A stretch of 64,000 bases of DNA. It comes from Myxococcus fulvus. GTDB taxonomy: Bacteria; Myxococcota; Myxococcia; Myxococcales; Myxococcaceae. Where the stretch lies: contig NZ_FOIB01000002.1 of NCBI RefSeq assembly GCF_900111765.1, forward strand, positions 1-64,000, read 5' to 3'. Both the position numbers and the translations under genes were made by a program. The notes beneath the pieces are model-generated. The model made no database searches, was not told the DNA's origin, and was given only the letters and a program-made list of their open reading frames with translations. Shown in pieces: positions 57,818 through 64,000 of the stretch; positions within the stretch are counted from its first letter, which is position 1; every line of letters begins with the position of its first letter.

Positions 57818-58426
57818 ATGACTGACCCGTCCGCCTCCCTGTCGTTCTTCGCGCGGTTCTGGCTCGCCTGGCTCTGCTTCTGGCGCTGCCTCGTCTCCGG
57901 AGACTTCGCCCGCGCCGTTCTTCCGGCCAGCCGGGCCTACGACGCCGGACAGCTGAACCTGCTCCCCTCCGGTGAGGCCGCGCCCGCCACCCCGCCCCCG
58001 GCGGTGAAGCCCCCCGCGCCGCCCCCCGCCCTGCCGCCCGAGCGCGAGCACGCCAGCGCCCTGACGCTGCTGGCGATGCTGCAGCGGGAGGGTCGGCTGG
58101 TGGACTTCCTCCAGGAGAACGTGGCCGCCTACTCGGACGCCGAGGTGGGGGCCGCGTGCCGCACCGTCCATGAGGGGTGCCGCAAGGTGCTCGGCCAGTA
58201 CTTCACGGTGAAGCCGGTGCTGCCCGAGTCGGAGGGCGCGTCGGTGACGGTGCCCGCGGGCTTCGACGCCCAGCGCATCCGCCTCACCGGGAACGTGACG
58301 GGCACCCCGCCCCACAACGGGACGCTGCGCCACCATGGTTGGGTGACGACGGAAGTGAAGTTCCCGGCGGTGAGCACCGCCATGGACCCGCGAGTGCTTG
58401 CTCCGGCGGAAGTCGAGCTCGCCTGA
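57818..58426 (+). CDS. DUF2760 protein
   Basis: A 202-residue protein of the DUF2760 family. A short amphipathic/hydrophobic N-terminus (FARFWLAWLCFWRCL) is followed by a Pro/Ala linker. The conserved C-terminal domain follows (LTLLAMLQREGRLVDFLQEN, VGAACRTVHEGCRKVL, and a late GNVTGTPPHNGTLRHHGW). It stands at the head of a set with two Hsp70-like genes, an arrangement known across myxobacteria and some gammaproteobacteria, with no proven function. GGAG lies 4 bases before the ATG. Confidence 0.85.
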   Translation: MTDPSASLSFFARFWLAWLCFWRCLVSGDFARAVLPASRAYDAGQLNLLPSGEAAPATPPPAVKPPAPPPALPPEREHASALTLLAMLQREGRLVDFLQENVAAYSDAEVGAACRTVHEGCRKVLGQYFTVKPVLPESEGASVTVPAGFDAQRIRLTGNVTGTPPHNGTLRHHGWVTTEVKFPAVSTAMDPRVLAPAEVELA

Positions 58427-58487
58427 GCGTCACCCGGCGGACAGGCAGACCGGACAAAAGGGAGCCCCCCAGGAGTTCAAGCCCGAT

Positions 58488-60350
58488 ATGGCCCGCTATT
58501 CCATCGGCATCGACCTCGGCACCACCCACTCGGCGGTGTCGTACTTCAACCTCGAGGACGGCAAGCCTCGGGGCCGCTCGCAGTCCATGCTGCCCATCCC
58601 GCAACTGACGGCGCCCGGCACCCTCGAGGCCCGTCCGCTGCTGCCCTCCTTCTTGTACCTGCCCGCGGCGCAGGAGTTCCCTCAAGGGAGCCTCGCGCTG
58701 CCGTGGAACCCGGACGCGTCCTCGGTCATCGGTGAGCTGGCGCGCTCGCACGGGGCCAAGGTGCCCACGCGACTGGTGTCCTCGCCCAAGAGCTGGCTGT
58801 CGCACCCGGGCGTGGACCGGCGCTCGCCGCTGCTCCCCTGGCAGGCGCCGGAGGACGTGCAGCGGGTGTCCCCGCTGGATGCGTCCGCCCGGTTCCTGCG
58901 CCACCTCAAGGAGGCGTGGGACTCCACCTTCGCCCAGGGGCGCGAGGAGGAGGGCAACCAGCTGGCCCGGCAGGACGTCATCGTCACCGTGCCCGCCTCG
59001 TTCGACGCGGCGGCGCGCGAGCTGACGCTGGAGGCGGCCAAGGCGGCGGGAATCGAGCACCTCACCTTGTTGGAGGAGCCGCAGGCCGCGCTGTACGCGT
59101 GGCTGGAGGCGATGGGTGAGACGTTCCGCCAGCAGGTGAAGCCCGGCGAGGTCATCCTGGTGGTGGACGTGGGCGGCGGCACGTCCGACTTCTCCGTCAT
59201 CACCGTGAAGGACCGGGCCGGCGAGGTGGAGCTTTTGCGCGTGGCGGTGGGCGACCACATCCTGCTGGGCGGCGACAACATGGACCTTGCGCTGGCGCAC
59301 ACGCTCAACCAGCGCCTGGGGGCCGAGGGCAAGAAGCTGGACCCGTGGCAGTTCAACGCCCTCACCCATGGATGCCGGCAGGCGAAGGAGACGCTGTACG
59401 CGGACACCTCGCTGGACAAGGTGCCCATCTCCATCCCCGGGCGGGGCTCGTCGCTCATCGGCGGCACGCTGCGCACGGAGCTGACGCGCGAGGAGCTGGA
59501 CCGGGTCCTCACCGACGGCTTCTTCCCGGTGACGCCGCTGTCGGAGCTGCCTCGCACGGCGCGGCGCACGGGTCTGGCGCAGATGGCGCTGCCCTACGCG
59601 CAGGACGCTGGCGTGTCGCGGCACCTGGCGGCCTTCCTCACCCGACAGGCGCAGGCGCTGAAGTCCAGCCACGACGCGCCGGTGGACGTCGGTGACAAGT
59701 CCTTCCTGCACCCGACGGCGGTGCTCTTCAACGGTGGCGTCTTCAAGGCCGGGCCGCTCAAGGCGCGCGTCATGGAGGTGCTCAACCTGTGGTTGAGGGC
59801 GGACGGCGGCGAGCCGGCGAAGGAGCTGGAGGGCGCGGACCTGGACCTGTCGGTGGCGCGCGGCGCGGCGTACTACGGCTGGGTGCGGCAGGGGAACGGC
59901 CTGCGCATCCGGGGCGGCACGGCGCGCGCGTACTACGTGGGCGTGGAGTCGTCGATGCCGGCGGTGCCGGGCTTCGAGCCTCCGGTGAAGGCGCTGTGCG
60001 TGGCGCCCTTCGGCATGGAGGAGGGCACGCAGGCGGATGTGCCGCCGCAGGAGTTCGGGCTCGTCACGGGGGAGCCCACGAGCTTCCGCTTCTTCTCCTC
60101 CTCGATGCGGCGCGACGACCGCGTCGGCACGATGGTGGAGGACGTGGCGGACGAGCTGGCGAAGGGGGAGATGGAGGAGCTGGCCCCCATCGAGACCACC
60201 ATGCCCGGACAGCCCGCGGCCTTCGGCGACTTGACGCCCGTCAACCTGCAGGCGGCGGTGACGGAGGTGGGGACGCTGGAGCTGCGGTGCCTGGAGAAAG
60301 GTGGCGACGGACGTTGGAAGCTGGAGCTCAACGTCCGCATGAAGGAGTAG
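58488..60350 (+). CDS. Hsp70-like ATPase, short form
   Basis: A 620-residue Hsp70-family protein that is not canonical DnaK. The ATPase motifs are intact: phosphate 1 (GIDLGTTHS), connect 1 (LLEEPQAALYAW), phosphate 2 (VVDVGGGTSDF) and adenosine (NGGVFKAG). A family-specific insertion KSWLSHPGVDR near residue 100 is shared with the next gene. The region after residue about 480 forms a short beta-rich domain instead of a full substrate-binding domain and lid. AGGAG lies about 12 bases upstream. It is probably a co-chaperone-like ATPase working with the DUF2760 and DUF3731 proteins. Confidence 0.85.
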   Translation: MARYSIGIDLGTTHSAVSYFNLEDGKPRGRSQSMLPIPQLTAPGTLEARPLLPSFLYLPAAQEFPQGSLALPWNPDASSVIGELARSHGAKVPTRLVSSPKSWLSHPGVDRRSPLLPWQAPEDVQRVSPLDASARFLRHLKEAWDSTFAQGREEEGNQLARQDVIVTVPASFDAAARELTLEAAKAAGIEHLTLLEEPQAALYAWLEAMGETFRQQVKPGEVILVVDVGGGTSDFSVITVKDRAGEVELLRVAVGDHILLGGDNMDLALAHTLNQRLGAEGKKLDPWQFNALTHGCRQAKETLYADTSLDKVPISIPGRGSSLIGGTLRTELTREELDRVLTDGFFPVTPLSELPRTARRTGLAQMALPYAQDAGVSRHLAAFLTRQAQALKSSHDAPVDVGDKSFLHPTAVLFNGGVFKAGPLKARVMEVLNLWLRADGGEPAKELEGADLDLSVARGAAYYGWVRQGNGLRIRGGTARAYYVGVESSMPAVPGFEPPVKALCVAPFGMEEGTQADVPPQEFGLVTGEPTSFRFFSSSMRRDDRVGTMVEDVADELAKGEMEELAPIETTMPGQPAAFGDLTPVNLQAAVTEVGTLELRCLEKGGDGRWKLELNVRMKE

Positions 60351-60375
60351 AACGCCGACCGGCAACCGGAGGTGT

Positions 60376-63153
60376 ATGCGAATCGTCGGCATCGACCTGG
60401 GCACCACCCACTGCGCGGTGGCGTCCGTGGACCCCGCCCGGGGCGCGAGCGCGCCCGTGGAGGACTTCCCCGTCTCGCAGCTCGTCCGACAGGGGGAGGT
60501 GGCGCCGCGCGCGCTGCTTCCCTCCACCGTGTACGTGCCCGCGGGCCACGAGCTGAGCGCCGAGTCGCTGCGCCTGCCCTGGGGTGACGACGGCGGGCCG
60601 TGGGTGGTGGGGGAGCTGGCGCGCTGGCAGGGCTCGCGCGTGCCGGGCCGGCTGATTGCCAGCGCCAAGAGCTGGCTGTGTCACCCGGGCGTGGACCGCT
60701 CCGCGCCCATCCTCCCGTGGGGCGCGCCGGCCGACGTGGCGAAGCTGTCCCCGGTGGACGCCAGCGCGCTGTTGCTCACCCACCTGGCGCGCGCGTGGGA
60801 CTTCGCGCACCCGGACGCGCCGCTGGCGCAGCAGGAGGTGGTGATTACGGTCCCCGCCTCGTTCGACGAGGCCGCGCGCGCTCTCACCGTGAGCGCCGCT
60901 CGCAAGGCGGGGCTGGAGAAGTTCACGTTGTTGGAGGAGCCCCAGGCGGCCTTCTACGACTACACCGCGCGCCACCGCTCGGACCTGGAGCAGACGCTCT
61001 CCCACGTCCGGCTGGTGCTGGTGGTGGACGTGGGCGGCGGCACCACGGACTTCACGCTGGTGCACGCGGGCGTGTCGCCCGAGGGCCCCATGCTGCGGCG
61101 GCTCGCCGTGGGCGACCACCTGATGCTGGGTGGCGACAACATGGACGCGGCGCTGGCCCGGCGCGTGGAGGAGAAGCTTTTTTCGGACGGGCGGCGGCTG
61201 TCCGCCACGCAGTGGACGCAGGCCATCCAGGCCGCGCGCACGGCGAAGGAGGCCCTGCTCGGCAAGGCGCCTCCAGAGAAGTACGGCGTGTCGCTGGTGA
61301 GCGAGGGCAGCCGGCTGTTGGGCGGCACGTTGTCCTCGGAGCTGTCTCGCGAGGAGGCCCACGCGCTGGTGCTGGATGGGTTCTTCCCGCGCACGCCGCC
61401 CACGGAGCGGCCTCGCCGGGCCGCGCGCATGGCGCTCCAGGAGCTGGGCCTGCCGTACGTGCAGGACGCGGCGGTGACGCGGCACCTGGCGGCGTTCCTC
61501 GCGCAGCACGCGGCGGCGGGCTTCACGGCGCTGGGCGAGACGCCTGCGTTTGAAGGCGCCCTCCCCCGCCCCGACGCCATCCTGCTCAACGGCGGCGTCT
61601 TCAACTCGCCCTGGATTTCGGAGCGGCTGGTGGAGGCCGTCTCCGGGTGGTGGCCGGACGCGCCGCGCATCTCCCTGCTGCGGCACGAGTCCCTGGAGCT
61701 CGCGGTGGCGCGGGGCGCGGCGTACTACGGGCTGGTGCGGCGTGGGCATGGCCTGCGCATCGGCGGTGGCGCGGCGCGCGCGTACTACGTGGGCCTGCAG
61801 CGTCCCGCGGACAGCGCGGAGCAGCCCGCCCTGTGCCTCATCCCTCGCGGCTTCGAGGAGGGACAGAAGGTGGACCTGGGCGAGCGCCCCTTCACGCTCA
61901 CCCTCGGCAGGCCCGTGCAGTTCCAGCTCTACTCGACGACGAGCGACCGCATCGACAAGCCTGGAGATTTGGTGCCCCTGGCGGAGGACCTGAAGTCGCT
62001 GCCGCCCATCCACACGCTGCTCAAGGGGGCGTCGGGCAAGGTGGCGGAGGTGCCGGTGCACCTGCAGGCGGCGCTGACGGAGATTGGCACGCTGGAGCTG
62101 TACTGCGTCTCCGACGTCGCGGACGAGCGCTGGAGGTTGGAGTTCGAGCTGCGCGGCACGGGGGGCTCACACGAGCTCACCGTCACCGAGTCCATGCCCG
62201 CGCGCTTCGTGGAGGCCAAGGACAACATCGAGCGCGTCTACGGGAACAAGCCGCTGCCGTTGGGGCCCAAGGACGTGAAGCAGCTCGGGCGGACGTTGGA
62301 GAAGGCGCTGGGGCCGCGCGAGACGTGGCGGGTGCCGGTGCTGCGCGAGATGTGGAGCACGCTGTACGCGGGCGCGAGCAAGCGCCGCCGCACCGATGAC
62401 CACGAGCGCGTCTTCTACAGCCTCACGGGCTTCACGCTGCGCCCGGGCTTCGGCTATCCGCTGGACGGCTGGCGCGCGGAGCAGACCTTCAGCCTGTTCG
62501 ACGCGCTGGTGCAGCACCACACGGACAAGGCGGTGTGGACGGAGTTCTGGGTGATGTGGCGGCGCATCGCCGGTGGCCTGACGGAGGCGCAGCAGCAGAA
62601 GCTCTACGCCTACCTGCAGCCGCACCTGTCGAGGAAGGTGCCGCCCAACGCGCCCGCCGCCGGGAAGCTCAAGGGCATCCAGCCCGAGGGGCTGGAGGAG
62701 ATGGTGCGCACCGCGGCCTCGCTGGAGCACCTGTCGCCCGGGGACAAGGCGGAGGTGGGCCGGTGGATCGCCGAGCGGCTGAAGGCCGAGGCGAAGTCCG
62801 GTGGCCCGTGGGCGTGGTCCTTGGGGCGACTGGGCGCGCGGGTGCCGCTCTACGGCAGCAGCCACAAGGTCGTGGACGTGGAGACGGCCGAGGCGTGGCT
62901 GACGCTCCTGCTGGAGCTGGACCTGCGCAAGATCGACGGTGCGCCGTTCGCGGCGGCGCAGCTCGCGCGGCTCACCGGAGACAGGACGCGGGACGTGGAC
63001 CCCGCCTTGCGCGAGCGCGCGGCCCAGGCGCTCGTCGCGGCCAAGGCGTCCGAGACGTGGGTGCGCATGGTGCGTGAGGTCGTGGCGCTGGAGGCGGCGG
63101 ACGAGGCCCGCGCGCTCGGCGACACGCTGCCCGCGGGACTCAGGTTGTCCTGA
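60376..63153 (+). CDS. Hsp70-like ATPase with C-terminal DUF3731 domain
   Basis: A 925-residue Hsp70-family protein. ATPase motifs GIDLGTTHC, LLEEPQAAFYDY, VVDVGGGTTDF and NGGVFNS are intact, with the shared KSWLCHPGVDR insertion. A beta domain at about residues 500-610 is followed by a helical region of about 300 residues, starting near DNIERVYGNKPLPLGPKD, that fits DUF3731. GGAGGTGT precedes the ATG, 25 bases after the previous stop codon. It is evidently a longer paralog of the preceding gene. A strong hairpin follows it. Confidence 0.85.
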   Translation: MRIVGIDLGTTHCAVASVDPARGASAPVEDFPVSQLVRQGEVAPRALLPSTVYVPAGHELSAESLRLPWGDDGGPWVVGELARWQGSRVPGRLIASAKSWLCHPGVDRSAPILPWGAPADVAKLSPVDASALLLTHLARAWDFAHPDAPLAQQEVVITVPASFDEAARALTVSAARKAGLEKFTLLEEPQAAFYDYTARHRSDLEQTLSHVRLVLVVDVGGGTTDFTLVHAGVSPEGPMLRRLAVGDHLMLGGDNMDAALARRVEEKLFSDGRRLSATQWTQAIQAARTAKEALLGKAPPEKYGVSLVSEGSRLLGGTLSSELSREEAHALVLDGFFPRTPPTERPRRAARMALQELGLPYVQDAAVTRHLAAFLAQHAAAGFTALGETPAFEGALPRPDAILLNGGVFNSPWISERLVEAVSGWWPDAPRISLLRHESLELAVARGAAYYGLVRRGHGLRIGGGAARAYYVGLQRPADSAEQPALCLIPRGFEEGQKVDLGERPFTLTLGRPVQFQLYSTTSDRIDKPGDLVPLAEDLKSLPPIHTLLKGASGKVAEVPVHLQAALTEIGTLELYCVSDVADERWRLEFELRGTGGSHELTVTESMPARFVEAKDNIERVYGNKPLPLGPKDVKQLGRTLEKALGPRETWRVPVLREMWSTLYAGASKRRRTDDHERVFYSLTGFTLRPGFGYPLDGWRAEQTFSLFDALVQHHTDKAVWTEFWVMWRRIAGGLTEAQQQKLYAYLQPHLSRKVPPNAPAAGKLKGIQPEGLEEMVRTAASLEHLSPGDKAEVGRWIAERLKAEAKSGGPWAWSLGRLGARVPLYGSSHKVVDVETAEAWLTLLLELDLRKIDGAPFAAAQLARLTGDRTRDVDPALRERAAQALVAAKASETWVRMVREVVALEAADEARALGDTLPAGLRLS

Positions 63154-63162
63154 GCGAAGTGA

Positions 63163-63196
63163 CGGCTCCACGGGGCACCGGGCCCCGTGCGAGCCG
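63163..63196 (+). terminator. Terminator of the DUF2760-Hsp70 operon
   Basis: CGGCTC-CACGGGGC and GCCCCGTG-C-GAGCCG form a 14-bp stem with one bulged base and a 5-base loop, nine bases after the last stop codon. Confidence 0.65.
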
Positions 63197-63269
63197 AAAG
63201 GACTCCCTCGCGGGTCGGTGCGGGGCACGCGACCTCGTGGGAGTCCTCGCTGGAGCCTCGACGAGGCGA

Positions 63270-63662
63270 TCAGCCCCGAATGGCCGGGAGCGCGTCGGCC
63301 GAGGCGGGCTCGGCGACGGCCTTGGGCGCGGCGCGCTCGACGACCTGGAGCACCGGCGCGGGCTCGGAAGGCGCGGCGGCCTCGCCCTTGCCCGCCTTGG
63401 GCTTCTTGGTCCCCGCGCCCGAGCGGCACGTGCGGCACCAGGGCTGGTTCCGGATGGCACCGTCCGCCATCTTCCGCAGCCCGAACTGGGCCAACGGCTT
63501 CAGGGTGCGGCACTTGATGCACATCAACGAGATGAGGACCTCGTGACCATCCGCGTCGTAGACAGCGGACTTGCGCCGCTTTCGCGGCTGCGGTTGCCCC
63601 GGTTCACGCGGCTTCGCCTTCTCCGGCGGCGGCGGCATCATCGGGGTCACTTTGTAGAGCAT
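63270..63662 (-). CDS. Small zinc-ribbon-like protein
   Basis: A 130-residue protein. The centre holds two CxxC knuckles (MCIKCRTLKP and WCRTCRSG) about 32 residues apart, which should bind one zinc. The flanks are Pro/Lys-rich at the N-terminus and Ala/Pro-rich at the C-terminus and look disordered. No signal. A nucleic-acid or protein-binding adaptor is a reasonable guess; the family is not recognised. Confidence 0.65.
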   Translation of the reverse strand: MLYKVTPMMPPPPEKAKPREPGQPQPRKRRKSAVYDADGHEVLISLMCIKCRTLKPLAQFGLRKMADGAIRNQPWCRTCRSGAGTKKPKAGKGEAAAPSEPAPVLQVVERAAPKAVAEPASADALPAIRG

Positions 63663-63778
63663 GTCAGTCCCTCCCGCTCTCGGGGGCCCTCGCACGCAGT
63701 CCCTGATGGGGCCACCTCGGCACGGGCACTCGCGAGCCATAGAGTAAGGTGCCTTCCCTCCGTTGAAAACTGATCCCA

Positions 63779-63876
63779 GGCCGAAAATTCGGCCCGGGAG
63801 CGTTTTCATCGAAGTTTCCAAGGGTTGGACGGACCCGTTCACTCCCAGCGGATCAACCCCCGGGCGAATTTTCAGC
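63779..63876. repeat. Long inverted repeat around GAAAATTCG
   Basis: GGCCGAAAATTCGGCCCGGG (63779-63798) and CCCGGGCGAATTTTCAGCC (63858-63876) are complementary apart from one mismatch and one extra base, with 59 bases between. It lies between two leftward genes, upstream of the zinc-ribbon gene. It may be a long-range RNA stem or paired operators. Confidence 0.55.
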
Positions 63877-63886
63877 CCTGGCTCCC

Positions 63887-64000
63887 TCAACGCGAGGCGG
63901 TGGGACACGCCTCCGCGACACCGCTGTAGCGCACCCGCCCCAGGGCCGGCGTGGGCAGGACGCCCCCGTGGGCGCGCCCGTAGGCGATCAACGCCTCGCG
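63887..64000 (-). CDS. C-terminus of an unidentified leftward gene (cut by right edge)
   Basis: Thirty-seven codons open to the edge of the window, ending with TGA at 63887-63889. The peptide (REALIAYGRAHGGVLPTPAL and on, ending TASR) looks like a real protein end, with the GC-rich third positions typical here. It is too short to identify. Confidence 0.45.
   Translation of the reverse strand, partial: REALIAYGRAHGGVLPTPALGRVRYSGVAEACPTASR

Overview
The window looks like a chromosomal segment of a myxobacterium (order Myxococcales; the Myxococcus/Corallococcus/Pyxidicoccus group fits best). The reasons are very high GC with strong third-position GC bias, a PilT twitching ATPase, DUF2760/Hsp70 clusters, CARDB, RCC1, FG-GAP and LVIVD surface proteins, and a very large number of secreted lipoproteins. 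I count 51 protein genes (two run off the edges) and one tRNA. Seventeen of the 51 carry a readable lipobox. I see no insertion sequence, prophage or CRISPR array.

Layout. 1-4.3 kb: two FG-GAP/VCBS surface proteins, a two-heme cytochrome-like lipoprotein and a small membrane protein. 4.3-6.2 kb: pilT (apparently started from CUG) and a WGR-like protein. 6.3-14.7 kb: an exported one-heme protein with an Ig-like tail, then a TonB gene divergent from a lipoprotein plus TonB-dependent receptor pair, then a 5'-nucleotidase. 14.7-18.0 kb: an astacin metalloprotease lipoprotein, a NleD/M91-like metalloprotease and an EF-P. 18.1-26.5 kb: a lipoprotein, an alpha/beta hydrolase, a three-gene operon of DUF1549, single-heme and DUF1501 proteins, and an LVIVD beta-propeller lipoprotein. 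26.6-31.3 kb: small Cys-rich lipoproteins, a LuxR-type regulator, a DUF600 immunity-like protein and an LRR-like protein. 31.4-43.8 kb: large repeat-built surface lipoproteins (CARDB, RCC1 plus MopE-like repeats, beta-helix), a DUF3142 gene pair and others. 43.9-47.0 kb: an S9 peptidase, a CC0125-like lipoprotein, a cupin and a cold-shock protein. 47.3-50.5 kb: a Cpx-like cassette (His-rich CpxP-like protein, small membrane protein, response regulator, histidine kinase). 50.5-51.1 kb: a 113-bp tandem repeat array. 51.1-54.8 kb: ctaB (heme O synthase), an ABC-2 exporter and a cupredoxin-like lipoprotein, read leftward. 55.1-57.4 kb: a membrane-anchored TPR protein. 57.6-63.2 kb: tRNA-Ala(CGC) with promoter and terminator, then DUF2760, Hsp70-like and Hsp70/DUF3731 genes. 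63.3-64 kb: a zinc-ribbon protein and the C-terminus of a leftward gene.

How the genes work together. Most of the window serves the cell envelope: display and secretion of lipoproteins, TonB-driven uptake, envelope stress sensing, proteases, and c-type heme proteins. Housekeeping parts are EF-P, CspA, CtaB and tRNA-Ala. The least understood units are the DUF1549/heme/DUF1501 operon, the DUF2760-Hsp70-Hsp70 operon, the stop-free 113-bp repeat array, and a 17-bp hairpin that buries the ribosome binding site of the LVIVD lipoprotein. All function calls come from reading motifs by eye; no database search was run.
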